Position numbers and translations under genes: made by a program. A stretch of DNA of 64,000 nucleotides from Pseudomonadota bacterium (lineage in GTDB: Bacteria; Pseudomonadota; Alphaproteobacteria; Sphingomonadales; Sphingomonadaceae), in contig JAEWEY010000004.1 in the NCBI GenBank assembly GCA_023389105.1, positions 310,001 through 374,000 of the forward strand, read 5' to 3'. Shown one piece after another: positions 52,391 through 62,133 of this stretch (its first letter is position 1; every line of letters starts with the position of its first letter). The notes under the pieces were generated by a model. It made no database searches, was not told the DNA's origin, and saw only the letters and a program-made list of their open reading frames with translations.

Positions 52391-54253
52391 CTAGTGATTG
52401 AGTGACGTCATGCTTGTCGGGAAGCTTGGCCAGCGATGCTGCGCCATCGCTTTCAGCGTTGTCGTCTGCTCATTGTTCAGGCCCTGATAGACCCACATGT
52501 TCCGCAGCACCGCGGGGACGTAATAGCGGGTTTCCCAGTAGGGGATGCTCTCGATCCACAGCAGCGGATCACCCTTGTCATTGATACTCGCCCAGCGCGC
52601 GACCGGCAGGGGTCCGGCATTGTAGGAGGCAATGATCCGCGGCAACTGCCCGGCGGTGGCCGATGAGCCGCGCATGGTCTCGATGAAGCTCTGGCCGAAT
52701 TCGAGATTATACTGCGGGTCGGTTAGCGTGGCGCGCGAATAGGGAACACCGCGGCTATTCGCCATTTGCTGTGCGGTGATCGGCAGCACCTGCATTAGGC
52801 CGACCGCCCCGGCACCGCTGACGGCGGTGCGGCGGAACGAGGATTCCTGGACGATGTGGCCGAAGGCGAGGGCGGGATCGACCCGCCAGCCGTTCATCGG
52901 CCGCCATTTGGGGTTCGGATAGCGATCGGTGGCGTCGGAGCGAGCACCCCATTGCCCATTGTTCGCGAGCCAAAGCTGCGCCGCGGGAAGATCGAGCCGC
53001 TTGGCGAGCTGGATAAGCGCGTGATGTTCGGAGTTGAGGCCGATCTTGGCCTGATGGCGCAAAAGCTCCTCGGCAAGCGCTGGCTCGCCGATGCGAGCGA
53101 GCTCGACTGCGCGCTGCACGTTGGGCAGATTGTCGATCGGGGGATCATTGCCGACGAATGGATCGTCGACGAGCCGCGTCGACAGGCCAAGCGTTTCGCG
53201 CGCGAGCAGGCCATAGAAGCTTTCGCTTGCCTCGGCCGTATTCGCAGCGGATCGCAGCAGGCCTTCGACCGTGCGCGGCCGGCCAGCCGCCTGTTCTGCA
53301 CGGGCGGCCCAGTAAAAGCCGGCTGCCTTCAGTTCGCGTTGAGGGGCGAGCGCTGCAACCTGCTGAAAGGTGGCGGACGCGGCGTTGAAATCATTAAGAC
53401 GCCAAGATGCGAGCGCGGAAATCCACGCCGCCTGGCTGGCCCATTCCCCAGTCGAGCCCTGGCGCCACGTGTCGGCAACCCGTCTCGCGTCAAGATCGAG
53501 CCCGTTAACGTAGTAGGCAAAGGCGACGCGTTGGCCTGCTTCAGCGCGAGCCTCGACCGACAGGAAGGGGGCGTAGGTCAGCAACTGCGCTTCTGCGCCC
53601 GCCGCGTCGTTGGTCTTGATCAGCGGGTCCAGCGCAGTGCGAAGCTGGTCGGCATAAGGCTCGCCAGTCACCGGCTTGGCTTTGTAGCGGACGGGCGCGG
53701 AGCCGAGGTTGAACGTTTGTTTTGGCGTGACGACGGGCGGCGCGGCCAAGGCGCCGCGGCGAAGAGTCATCGCTGCCAGCTGCGTTGCCTGCGGCAGCTC
53801 GGGCGCTTCGGCGAGGAGCGCCTGTAGAGACCCCAGATCGACGACCGGCGATCCCTTCGCGGTGTATAGTTCGGCCTTTGCGACGGGTGTGAGAATATTG
53901 CGGGGGAGGGTGGCAATGCCCGCCTGCGCCGACGCCCAATTGCCGGCGTCGATCGCATCGAACACGCCGCGCCAATCCTTCGGCACAATGAGGCTCGCAG
54001 CCGGGACCGTCGGAGCAGGAATCGCGGGAGGTCCCGAGAGAACGGCAGGCTTCTGACCACTCGTCGCTGGGCCGAGTACCGGAACCACCGTCTCATAGGT
54101 CGGCCACGCGACCTTTGGTGCCGGAGGTGCCGCCGAAGGGCTCGGCGTCGCGGGAAGAGGCGTGGTCGGCAGCGGTGCCAGCGGATCCGCGGTTTGGGCA
54201 AAGCCCGGCACAGCCCAGATCAAGGTGCCCAAAGCAAGCAGACCCGACTTCAA
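52391..54253 (-). CDS. Soluble lytic murein transglycosylase
   Basis: 620 residues with signal peptide ending GFAQTA. A Pro-rich segment (20-70) and a long helical superhelix (about 90-450) precede the SLT domain, whose catalytic Glu is in GHIVQESSFRRTA, followed by SGAGAVGLMQVLPITAQQMA and the substrate loop PQYNLEFGQSFIETM, ASYNAGPLPVARW. It cuts peptidoglycan glycan strands in the periplasm. Its start overlaps the UDG-like gene's stop by 4 bases. Confidence 0.94.
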   Translation of the reverse strand: MKSGLLALGTLIWAVPGFAQTADPLAPLPTTPLPATPSPSAAPPAPKVAWPTYETVVPVLGPATSGQKPAVLSGPPAIPAPTVPAASLIVPKDWRGVFDAIDAGNWASAQAGIATLPRNILTPVAKAELYTAKGSPVVDLGSLQALLAEAPELPQATQLAAMTLRRGALAAPPVVTPKQTFNLGSAPVRYKAKPVTGEPYADQLRTALDPLIKTNDAAGAEAQLLTYAPFLSVEARAEAGQRVAFAYYVNGLDLDARRVADTWRQGSTGEWASQAAWISALASWRLNDFNAASATFQQVAALAPQRELKAAGFYWAARAEQAAGRPRTVEGLLRSAANTAEASESFYGLLARETLGLSTRLVDDPFVGNDPPIDNLPNVQRAVELARIGEPALAEELLRHQAKIGLNSEHHALIQLAKRLDLPAAQLWLANNGQWGARSDATDRYPNPKWRPMNGWRVDPALAFGHIVQESSFRRTAVSGAGAVGLMQVLPITAQQMANSRGVPYSRATLTDPQYNLEFGQSFIETMRGSSATAGQLPRIIASYNAGPLPVARWASINDKGDPLLWIESIPYWETRYYVPAVLRNMWVYQGLNNEQTTTLKAMAQHRWPSFPTSMTSLNH

Positions 54254-54951
54254 GACTCATCCTCCATGAGCAGCAACAAATCCTTCCATGCCAAGGACTT
54301 GTTTGAGGGTTGATTAATCAGATGGCGGGGATGGAAGGTGGCGACCGTGCGCACGCCTTCGACCTTGTAGACATGGCCGCGGGCCTGGGCGAGCGGCTTG
54401 CCGAGCAGCGCCTGGGATGGCCCGTCGCCGAACAGTAGAAGGCGGGATGGCTTCGCGAGCTTGATGTGTTGCCGCGCAATTTCGGCGCATTCTTCACGCT
54501 GCGCGGGGGTCATCCGCGCGCCCGGCGCATTGAAGCAGGAAAGGGAGGCGCTGTACGCCCGCTCTGGCGCGATCTTGATGGCCGCCAACATACGCTTGGC
54601 GAGTTCCCAAGAATCTCCGCCGATCGGCTGTCCGGATGCAAAGTCTTCGAGCGTCGGCGCCTCGGTCAACAGCATGATCTCGGCGTTTTCGGGACCATGC
54701 GGCATGATCCGCCGGGCGGTCGCAGAAGCGAGCGGGAGCTTCGTCGAACTGGCAAGCCAATCTTGCAGGGCTGCCAGCGTTTCGTGCGATGGCGGCGCGA
54801 CATTCGCTTCGGGAAGGGGCTCGCTCGGTGAGGCCGGCTTGCGCGGTTGCGGCGGGAGTAGCCAATTGCGCGGCTCTTCCTGGACGGCGACATCGACGCC
54901 CGCCTGTAGCCACCAGCCCAATGCGCTGCGTGCTTCGGCCTCGCCGATCAC
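54250..54951 (-). CDS. Uracil-DNA-glycosylase-superfamily protein
   Basis: 233 residues. Blocks resembling family 4/5 UDGs are visible: MLLTEAPTLEDFASGQPIGGDSWELAKRML (the usual GEAPG-x-x-E-D-x-x-G-x-P-F-x-G pattern) and VATFHPRHLI (usually T-aromatic-H-P). The N-terminal 75 residues are a poorly conserved extension. The cysteines that hold the 4Fe-4S cluster in family 4 are absent. It is translationally coupled to the downstream transglycosylase. DNA repair is likely but the substrate is unproven. Confidence 0.78.
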   Translation of the reverse strand: MIGEAEARSALGWWLQAGVDVAVQEEPRNWLLPPQPRKPASPSEPLPEANVAPPSHETLAALQDWLASSTKLPLASATARRIMPHGPENAEIMLLTEAPTLEDFASGQPIGGDSWELAKRMLAAIKIAPERAYSASLSCFNAPGARMTPAQREECAEIARQHIKLAKPSRLLLFGDGPSQALLGKPLAQARGHVYKVEGVRTVATFHPRHLINQPSNKSLAWKDLLLLMEDES

Positions 54952-55064
54952 CCCATCATCCTCCCCACGCTCGCACCCTCTCCGGCATTGACGCCACGGT
55001 CAAGGAATGGGCAGTGGATAAGAGTCAAAATGTGTGAGTTGCGCGGCAGGATGAAGGGGAACGG

Positions 55065-56714
55065 ATGAGCGAACGCGAATCCATGGCGTATGACGTGGTC
55101 ATCGTCGGTGCAGGGCCAGCAGGGCTGGCCGCCGCCATCCGGCTGAAGCAGCTGGCGCAAGCAGCCGGAAGCGAGATCAGCGTTTGCATCCTCGAGAAAG
55201 GCAGCGAGGTCGGCGCGCACATCCTGTCGGGCGCGGTGGTCGACCCAAAGGCGCTGAATGAGCTAATTCCGGACTGGAAGGAAAAGGGTTCGCCGCTCAC
55301 CGTTCCGGTCACCGAGAATCATCATTGGGTCCTGACCAAGAAGGGCAAGTTCGGCCTTCCCGAAATGCTGATGCCGCCGTTCATGCGGAATCACGGCACC
55401 TACACGGTGAGCCTCGGCAATCTGTGCCGCTGGCTGGCCAGCCAGGCGGAGGAGTTAGGTGTCGAGATCTTCCCGGGATTCCCCGCGGCCGAGATCCTGT
55501 ACAATGACGACGGGTCCGTGAAGGGTGTGGCGACCGGCGATGTGGGTATTGCCCGCGATGGCAGCCACCGTCCCGACTATCAGCCGGGAATGGAACTGCA
55601 CGCCAAGTACACCTTCATGGCGGAGGGTGCGCGGGGACATCTGACCAAACGCCTGACCGAACTCTTCAACCTCCGCGAGGAAAGCGGCCCTCAGGTTTAT
55701 GGTCTTGGAATCAAGGAATTGTGGGAGATCCCTGCCGAGAAGCATAAGCCAGGGCGAGTAATCCACACGCAAGGCTGGCCGCTCGACGATGCCTGGGGTG
55801 GGGGCTTTCTCTACCACCAGGAGAACAACCAGGTCGCGCTCGGCTTCGTAGTGGCGCTCGATTACGCCAACCCGCATCTGTCGCCGTTCGAAGAGATGCA
55901 GCGGTGGAAGACGCACCCGGCAATCCGGGCCGAGATCGAGGGCGGACGCCGTGTCTCCTACGGTGCGCGGGCCATCAACGAAGGCGGTTATCAGGCCATC
56001 CCGAAGCTCGTTTTTGCTGGTGGCGCGCTGATCGGTTGCGCGGCGGGGTTCGTGAACGTCCCGCGGATCAAAGGCACGCATACGGCGATGAAGTCGGCCA
56101 TGATCGCCGCGGAATCCGCGTTCCAGGCGATCCAGGCCGGACGCGCCAGCGATATTCTCGAGGATTATCCGCCCGCGCTGCACAAGAGCTGGGTGTCGCA
56201 GGAATTGTACGGTGTGCGGAACGCGCAGCCGGCGGTGGCGCACTGGGGTGGCTTTGCCGGCACACTCTACGCGGGTCTCGACCTTTGGTTGAACGCCCTG
56301 AAGATCGGCGTGCCGTGGACCCTCAAGCACAAGCCCGATCATACCCGGCTGCGGCGCAAGGATGCTTCCGCGCCGATCGTCTATCCGAAGCCGGACGGAG
56401 TGCTGACGTTCGACCGGCTGTCGTCGGTGTTCATCTCGAACACCAATCATGAGGAAGACCAGCCGGTTCATCTGACGCTCAAGGACGCGGACATACCGAC
56501 GGCCATCAACCTGCCGGTCTACGACGGCCCGGAGCAGCGTTATTGCCCGGCAGGCGTCTATGAATTCGTGGGAGCCGAAACCGGTGAGCCGAGACTGCAG
56601 ATCAACGCGCAGAACTGCGTCCACTGCAAGACCTGCGACATCAAGGACCCGACCCAGAACATCAACTGGGTCACTCCCGAAGGTGGCGGAGGCCCCAATT
56701 ACCCGAACATGTAA
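55065..56714 (+). CDS. Electron transfer flavoprotein-ubiquinone oxidoreductase
   Basis: 549 residues. The FAD fold is at the start (DVVIVGAGPAGLAAAIRLKQLA); EKGSEVGAHILSGAVVDPKAL and GCAAGFVNVPRIKGTHTAMKSG-like sequence are diagnostic. The C-terminal 4Fe-4S cluster is bound by Cys in INAQNCVHCKTCDIKDP together with an upstream Cys. The enzyme passes electrons from ETF (fatty-acid and amino-acid oxidation) to ubiquinone at the inner membrane. AAGGGGA precedes the ATG. Confidence 0.96.
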   Translation: MSERESMAYDVVIVGAGPAGLAAAIRLKQLAQAAGSEISVCILEKGSEVGAHILSGAVVDPKALNELIPDWKEKGSPLTVPVTENHHWVLTKKGKFGLPEMLMPPFMRNHGTYTVSLGNLCRWLASQAEELGVEIFPGFPAAEILYNDDGSVKGVATGDVGIARDGSHRPDYQPGMELHAKYTFMAEGARGHLTKRLTELFNLREESGPQVYGLGIKELWEIPAEKHKPGRVIHTQGWPLDDAWGGGFLYHQENNQVALGFVVALDYANPHLSPFEEMQRWKTHPAIRAEIEGGRRVSYGARAINEGGYQAIPKLVFAGGALIGCAAGFVNVPRIKGTHTAMKSAMIAAESAFQAIQAGRASDILEDYPPALHKSWVSQELYGVRNAQPAVAHWGGFAGTLYAGLDLWLNALKIGVPWTLKHKPDHTRLRRKDASAPIVYPKPDGVLTFDRLSSVFISNTNHEEDQPVHLTLKDADIPTAINLPVYDGPEQRYCPAGVYEFVGAETGEPRLQINAQNCVHCKTCDIKDPTQNINWVTPEGGGGPNYPNM

Positions 56715-56715
56715 G

Positions 56716-58365
56716 TTGCTGGCTGGAGCCGCAGTAGCGGCTCTTGCGCTGGTGCCCACGGCGGTCGAGGCACGAATTGCCGTGAGCGAGCCCGCACGCA
56801 CCTATGTGCAGGCGCGGGCCGCCTCGATGAATGGCGATCATGCGCGCGCGGCCGAATTGCTCGCCGCCTTGTCAGCGAGCCTGCCGGGTCAGCCGGAACT
56901 TGCGAAGCGCGCGTTGGCGGAAGCGATGGGCGCGGGCCAGATGGACCTCGCCATCGCGCTTGCGAGCAAAGTGCCGGCGGCCAAGCTGCCCGGAGACGCG
57001 CGACTGCTGATGGCTGCGGAGGAGATTCGGCGGAAACGACCCGAACGGGCCAACGCCTGGCTGAATGCGACCCGCGACAGTGGCGACCTGACGTTCCTCT
57101 TACCGCTAGTGAACGCGTGGGCGGCCGCCGACCGGAATGATATGGCAGGCGCCCTTGCTGCGCTCGATCAGATTGCCGGGGGCAACCTTCTCGTGCCACT
57201 CGCTGCGGAAGAGCGGGCACTGATCCTGTTGCGCTTCAAGCGCACAGCCGAGGCAGAGCCTTATGCGCGCGCGGCCGTCGGGCGCGGCGGCGCGCGCGAA
57301 GACCGGCTCCGCCTGGCGTTTGCGGACGGCTTCCTGGCGGCGGGCGATCGCCAGCGCGCGTTGATGATCGTTGAGGGCATGGGCGCTGGGGAAACCGCTG
57401 CTCGCGCCCGGATCAATGCCGGACGTAGTGGCGGGCAGGCAATTGACACGCTGCCCAAGGCTTATGGCGAAGTGCTGGCGGCGTTCGGCGCCGACCTCAC
57501 GCGGCTGCAGCGGGGATCCGCGCCGATCGGGCTTGTGCAAGTTGCCCGGTACATCAATCCGAAGAGCAGCAGCACGGTTGCATTGCTGGCGCTGCTGCTG
57601 GCCGGTCAGGATCGGACTGACGAGGCGCTAACGTTGCTTCGGTCGGTGCCGGCTGACGATCCGCTAATCTCTCAAGTCCGCGACGTTCAGACGCGAATCC
57701 TGACGGACAACAAGCGGTATGACGAAGCCTATCGCATCGCGGCGGCAGCGGCGGGTTCGCCGGCGGCCGAGGCAATCGATTTTTCGAGGTTCGGCGACGT
57801 TCTGCAGGCGATGAAACGCAGCGGCCCCGCTGCCGACGCCTACGCCCGCGCCATCGCGTTGGCGCAGAAAGGATCAGGGCAGAGCGACCTGTGGACGCTG
57901 CTCTTGCTGCAGGCTGGCGCGTTGGAGGATGCCAATCGCTGGCCCGAGGCACGCGCCGCACTGCAGCGGGCGCTGGCGATCGCGCCGGATCAGCCGCTGC
58001 TGCTGAATTTCATGGGGTACGGCCAGCTAGAACGCGGTGAAAACCTCGATTCCGCCGAGGCGATGATCCGCAAGGCGAGCGAGCTCGCGCCGGACGATGC
58101 GTCGATCGCGGATTCACTGGGTTGGGCGCAATTCAAGCGCGGCAAGACGGACGAGGCCATCGTGACTCTGCAGAGGGCGGCGGAGAAGGATCCTGGGCAA
58201 GCGGAGATCCAGGAGCATCTGGGCGACGCGCTGTACAAGTCCGGACGGCGGCTGGAGGCGCGCTTTGCTTGGAACGCGGCGCTGGTCACGGCCGAGGACG
58301 ACGTCGCGGGCCGCGTGAAGGCCAAGCTGGCGAGCGGGCTGACGACGGCCAACGCCGCGCCGTGA
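56716..58365 (+). CDS. Secreted TPR-repeat protein
   Basis: 549 residues from a TTG one base after the ETF-QO stop; no ATG or GTG is available in the frame near there. A signal peptide ends VEARIA. The body is helical repeats, with recognisable TPR units such as LLNFMGYGQLERGENLDSAEAMIRKASELAPDDASI and SLGWAQFKRGKTDEAIVTLQRAAEKDPG. The ispE start overlaps its stop by 4 bases (GTGA). Function unknown; the arrangement with ispE and nnr is recurrent in sphingomonads. Confidence 0.82.
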   Translation: MLAGAAVAALALVPTAVEARIAVSEPARTYVQARAASMNGDHARAAELLAALSASLPGQPELAKRALAEAMGAGQMDLAIALASKVPAAKLPGDARLLMAAEEIRRKRPERANAWLNATRDSGDLTFLLPLVNAWAAADRNDMAGALAALDQIAGGNLLVPLAAEERALILLRFKRTAEAEPYARAAVGRGGAREDRLRLAFADGFLAAGDRQRALMIVEGMGAGETAARARINAGRSGGQAIDTLPKAYGEVLAAFGADLTRLQRGSAPIGLVQVARYINPKSSSTVALLALLLAGQDRTDEALTLLRSVPADDPLISQVRDVQTRILTDNKRYDEAYRIAAAAAGSPAAEAIDFSRFGDVLQAMKRSGPAADAYARAIALAQKGSGQSDLWTLLLLQAGALEDANRWPEARAALQRALAIAPDQPLLLNFMGYGQLERGENLDSAEAMIRKASELAPDDASIADSLGWAQFKRGKTDEAIVTLQRAAEKDPGQAEIQEHLGDALYKSGRRLEARFAWNAALVTAEDDVAGRVKAKLASGLTTANAAP

Positions 58366-59168
58366 GCGCACCATCGCGCGAGATTGCGCCAGCCAAGCTC
58401 AATCTTGCGCTGCACGTCCGCGGGAAGCGAAGTGACGGGCGCCACGATATCGAAACCATCTTTGCCTTTTGCACCGATGGCGACCGATTGAGCGCCGAGC
58501 CGGCCAATGAGTTCGCGCTAAGCGTCAGCGGGCCGTTCGCGGCGGATATTGGCGACGACAACCTCGTGGTGACGGCCGGGCGGCTTTTGGCGGAGGCGGC
58601 AGGTCGTCCGCTTGGCGCGGCGATGGTCCTGGACAAGCGCCTGCCGGTCGCGTCGGGCGTAGGCGGCGGGTCGGCCGACGCGGCTGCGGCGCTGCGGCTA
58701 CTGACTGCGATGCACCGGCTCGATCCTGCGCTTGCACAACAGGTGGCTCCGCTCCTGGGTAGCGACGTGCCGGCGTGCCTGCTGAGTCTGCCGATGCGCG
58801 GCAAGGGCGCGGGCGATGAGCTTCATCCGATCGACCTACCGGATCTGTCGGGAACCCCGGTGTTGCTTGTAAATCCACGCATCCCGCTGTCGACGGCAGC
58901 GGTATTCGGTGCTTGGGATGGACAGGATCGCGGCGCTTTGAGCGATTGGCGCGAAGGACGGAACGACCTGGAAATCCCGGCCATCGCCCTGGTCCCAGAG
59001 ATTTCGGAGGTATTGGCCTGGCTTCGCGCGCGGCCCGGAGTTTCCTTTTCCCGAATGTCGGGCTCGGGCGCGACGTGCTTCGCGCTTTTCGAGGACGAGG
59101 CATCCCGGGACGCGGCCGCCGAGGAAGTCCCCGAACACTGGTGGCGCCTCGCGACGTTCCTGCGCTAG
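58362..59168 (+). CDS. ispE: 4-diphosphocytidyl-2-C-methyl-D-erythritol kinase
   Basis: 268 residues from a GTG overlapping the upstream stop. This GHMP kinase phosphorylates CDP-methylerythritol in the MEP isoprenoid pathway. Motifs are APAKLNLALHVRGKRSDGRHDI at the start, the ATP loop LPVASGVGGGSADAAAALR, GSDVPACL, and SRMSGSGATCFALF near the end. The following gene is nnr, 9 bases away. Confidence 0.96.
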   Translation: MSAPSREIAPAKLNLALHVRGKRSDGRHDIETIFAFCTDGDRLSAEPANEFALSVSGPFAADIGDDNLVVTAGRLLAEAAGRPLGAAMVLDKRLPVASGVGGGSADAAAALRLLTAMHRLDPALAQQVAPLLGSDVPACLLSLPMRGKGAGDELHPIDLPDLSGTPVLLVNPRIPLSTAAVFGAWDGQDRGALSDWREGRNDLEIPAIALVPEISEVLAWLRARPGVSFSRMSGSGATCFALFEDEASRDAAAEEVPEHWWRLATFLR

Positions 59169-59177
59169 GGCCGTCAC

Positions 59178-60539
59178 ATGACACCGCGCCCCATCTTGAC
59201 GGCGGAAGCCATGCGCGCGGCGGAACAGCGCGCGATAGACAGCGGCAGCAGCGTTACGGAATTGATGGAGCGGGCAGGGGCCGGACTCGCAGAGGCGGTA
59301 TTTCGTTTCGCCGGACCGATGCCGACCCTCATATTGTGCGGACCGGGCAACAATGGAGGTGACGGCTACGTCGCTGCGCGCGTTCTGGCCGAACGCGGGG
59401 TGGCGGTTCGCGTCGCAGCCGTGAGCGAGCCAAAGACTGAGGCTGCCATTGCAGCGCGATCCCGTTGGGGCGGGCAGATCGAACCGCTGGGGCCCGGGAC
59501 AGCCGCTGCTCCGCTTCTGATCGACGCCCTGTTTGGCACGGGGTTGAAGCGCGGACTGGATGACACTGTTTCCGAACAGCTTAGCCGGCTTTGCCACGAC
59601 GCGGTCGCAAATGTGGCTTGCGACCTGCCAAGCGGGATCGCGACCGACAGTGGTGACGAACTGAGTGCCGTTCCAGCATTCGATTTGACGGTCGCCCTGG
59701 GGGCGCTGAAGCCTGCGCATCGGCTTTCCCCCGCCATCCACAAAATGGGGCGCGTGGCAGTCGTGGACCTCGGTCTGGACGCGGCTAGCCAGTGGCATGA
59801 GATCGCCGCACCGAGGTTGCCAGCGCTTCAAGCGGACGGCCACAAATATACCCGCGGGCTGGTCCATGCGCTCGCCGGCATGATGCCGGGAGCAATTGCG
59901 CTTGCCGCTACAGCGGCGGCGCGCGCGGGGGCGGGATATGTTCGCGTCAGCACGTCGCGCGCGATCGAGGGCTTGCCGTCCTCGGTTGTGCAGGTCGGCG
60001 ACGGCAAGGTGAACGACCCACGGGTCGGGTGCCTGCTGGTGGGCCCCGGGCTCGGCGATCTGCCGCAGGTTTTGACATTGGCGCTAACGTCGCGCGCACC
60101 CAAGGTGATCGACGCCGATGCCATCACCCATCTGGGCGATCCGGCGCGGCTTAAGGGACAAGATGCCGTCATGACGCCACATGATGGCGAGTTCGCAAAG
60201 CTTTTCGGAGAATTGCCCGGGGACAAGCCGACTAGGGCCCTGGAAGCCGCGCGGCGGTCTGGTGCGGTAATCGTCTACAAGGGTGCGGACACGTTGGTGG
60301 CGTCGCCCGACGGTCGCCTGGGCTTTTCTCCTCCGGCGCCGGCATGGCTGGCGACCGCAGGGACCGGAGACGTGCTTTCGGGGATTATCGCGTCAATGCG
60401 CGCGCGGGGCCTGCCGGCGTTCGAAGCGGCTTGCGCGGGCGTGTGGCTGCATGGGCGCGCGGCGGAGGCTGCCGGACCGGGAATGATCGCGGATGATCTG
60501 GCGCGCGCAATCCCCAAAGTCATTGGCGCGATCGCATGA
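59178..60539 (+). CDS. nnr: Bifunctional NAD(P)H-hydrate epimerase / ADP-dependent dehydratase
   Basis: 453 residues that repair hydrated NADH and NADPH. Residues 1-200 are the epimerase (AEAMRAAEQRAIDSGSSVTELMERAGAGLAEAV, LCGPGNNGGDGYVAARVLAERG, LIDALFGTGLKR). The dehydratase part (210-453) shows HKYTRGLVHALAGMMPG, LVGPGLGD, MTPHDGEFAKLF and ATAGTGDVLSGIIASMRARG, the kinase-like active site. It ends 4 bases into the next gene. Confidence 0.96.
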   Translation: MTPRPILTAEAMRAAEQRAIDSGSSVTELMERAGAGLAEAVFRFAGPMPTLILCGPGNNGGDGYVAARVLAERGVAVRVAAVSEPKTEAAIAARSRWGGQIEPLGPGTAAAPLLIDALFGTGLKRGLDDTVSEQLSRLCHDAVANVACDLPSGIATDSGDELSAVPAFDLTVALGALKPAHRLSPAIHKMGRVAVVDLGLDAASQWHEIAAPRLPALQADGHKYTRGLVHALAGMMPGAIALAATAAARAGAGYVRVSTSRAIEGLPSSVVQVGDGKVNDPRVGCLLVGPGLGDLPQVLTLALTSRAPKVIDADAITHLGDPARLKGQDAVMTPHDGEFAKLFGELPGDKPTRALEAARRSGAVIVYKGADTLVASPDGRLGFSPPAPAWLATAGTGDVLSGIIASMRARGLPAFEAACAGVWLHGRAAEAAGPGMIADDLARAIPKVIGAIA

Positions 60540-61708
60540 ACGAGCCGATTGTTAGGCTTGCGGCGCGTGGCGATGGCGTGACGCCGAGCGGACGGCACGT
60601 GGCCTTTGCTGTCCCCGGCGATGCGGTCCTGGACGATGGTGCCCTGGCCTTCGGGCCGCATCATCAAGAGCCACCCTGCAGGCATTTCCCGGAGTGCGGC
60701 GGTTGTCAGCTGCAGCACGCTGATGATGAGGTCTACCGTGACTTCCTCGTCTCGCGAGTTGAGAATGCGCTGAGCCAGCATGGGATCGAAACCGCGATCC
60801 GGCCACCGCACCTGTCGCCGCCGCGGAGCAGGCGGCGAGCAGCATTGAAGGCCATGAGCGTCGGCCAGCGCGTGCTGATCGGTTTCAACGCCGCTCAGTC
60901 GCACCGCATCGTCGATATGCACGAATGTCACGTTCTGCGGCCCGAGCTGTTCGAACTGATAGAGCCGCTTCGCCACCTGCTGAACGGGATGATCCACCCC
61001 AAGCGGGTCGCGGAGGTTCAGCTGACGCTGCTGGATCGCGGCGTGGACGTTCAGCTCAAGAGCGTCCCGGCGGGGCGCCTCACCGAGATCGAGGCGCTGA
61101 CGTCGTTTGCCATGGACTACCAGCTCGCGCGGCTGGGCGTCGATCGCGGCCTTGGGCCGGAAGCACTTTACGAACCGATACCCGCGACCATCGTCCTCGC
61201 GGGCGTCCCTGTCGCGTTCGCGCCCGGAAGTTTCCTGCAGGCAACCGAGGATGGCGAGAGAGCATTGCTGGAAGCAGTGGAAGAGGCCGTAGCGGGTAGC
61301 GGACCGACCGCGGACCTATTCGCGGGGCTGGGGACTTTCGCCCTCGGCATTGGCGCCACTTATGCGGCAGAAGCTTCACGCGACGCGGCGGCCGCCCTGC
61401 AACGCGCGGCGCCGGCGATGAAGGTCGAGCATCGGGACCTTTACCGCAGGCCGCTGGAGCCAATCGAGCTCAAACCGTTTGGTTCGGTCGTGCTCGATCC
61501 CCCGCGGGCGGGCGCAACCGAGCAGATCGAGGCTCTCGGCAGGTCATCCGTAGGACGGATCGCCTACGTCAGCTGTAATCCGGCGACTTTCGCGCGAGAC
61601 GCCGAAATTTTGCTCCGTGGCGGTTATCGTCTGGAGTGGGTCCAGCCGGTCGGCCAGTTCCGCTGGTCCACCCATGTCGAGCTGGCGGCGTGCTTCACCC
61701 GTGGATGA
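60536..61708 (+). CDS. rlmD: 23S rRNA (uracil-5-)-methyltransferase RlmD-like
   Basis: 390 residues from an ATG overlapping nnr (ATGA). The 4Fe-4S cluster is bound by Cys48, Cys54 and Cys57 (CRHFPECGGCQLQH) and Cys131 (HECHVL). The Rossmann fold has DLFAGLGTFALGIG, VVLDPPRAGA and the catalytic Cys in YVSCNPATFARD. It uses SAM to methylate uridine in 23S rRNA; the specific site is inferred from the family. Its 3' end overlaps the MAPEG gene by 14 bases. Confidence 0.92.
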   Translation: MNEPIVRLAARGDGVTPSGRHVAFAVPGDAVLDDGALAFGPHHQEPPCRHFPECGGCQLQHADDEVYRDFLVSRVENALSQHGIETAIRPPHLSPPRSRRRAALKAMSVGQRVLIGFNAAQSHRIVDMHECHVLRPELFELIEPLRHLLNGMIHPKRVAEVQLTLLDRGVDVQLKSVPAGRLTEIEALTSFAMDYQLARLGVDRGLGPEALYEPIPATIVLAGVPVAFAPGSFLQATEDGERALLEAVEEAVAGSGPTADLFAGLGTFALGIGATYAAEASRDAAAALQRAAPAMKVEHRDLYRRPLEPIELKPFGSVVLDPPRAGATEQIEALGRSSVGRIAYVSCNPATFARDAEILLRGGYRLEWVQPVGQFRWSTHVELAACFTRG

Positions 61709-62132
61709 GCGCCATTGCTGCGTGAAGCGTTAGTGCGATGAGGCAGAGGCTACTTAAGCCAAATAAGACAAGCCGATAGCGGACTATATTGACGGTTGAT
61801 TGCAATATGCTGTGGACGACTCTCAGCCCAACATAGGCCCATGCGAGCCAGACATTGATGACGGCGTCGAAGCCCATGAGGATTAGCGCGAATACGATCG
61901 CGTAGAAGATCGTCGGCTGTTCAACGAGATGCGCGTAATTATGCGCTTTCCACTGAGCACGCGGATCGGCACGACCTTCGAGGTCCTGACCGCGCGCACC
62001 GTTGGGGATGGTCGTCGGTTTGATACCCAACCGTCGAAATTCAGCAGCACGGGCGATCGCCATCCACCCCATGACCAGCAAGGTCCAGGCAACCAGCGCT
62101 ACGACGGGTCCGAGCAGCGGACTATGATGCAT
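61695..62132 (-). CDS. MAPEG family membrane protein
   Basis: 145 residues with four membrane segments (PVVALVAWTLLVMGWMAI, IFYAIVFALILMGFDAV, WLAWAYVGLRVVHSI, LVLFGLSSLCLIALTLHAAM). The MAPEG pattern is clear in RAQWKAHNYAHLVEQPTIFYAIVF and WAYVGLRVVHSILQ. Eukaryotic relatives are glutathione-dependent enzymes; bacterial members are usually unassigned. GGGAGGG, which is also the 3' arm of a terminator, lies 7-8 bases before the ATG. Confidence 0.88.
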   Translation of the reverse strand: MHHSPLLGPVVALVAWTLLVMGWMAIARAAEFRRLGIKPTTIPNGARGQDLEGRADPRAQWKAHNYAHLVEQPTIFYAIVFALILMGFDAVINVWLAWAYVGLRVVHSILQSTVNIVRYRLVLFGLSSLCLIALTLHAAMALIHG

Positions 62133-62133
62133 G

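Noticed and set aside
55455..56801. 448-codon minus-strand frame across ETF-QO
   Set aside because: Overlaps two well supported genes throughout and shows no domain.
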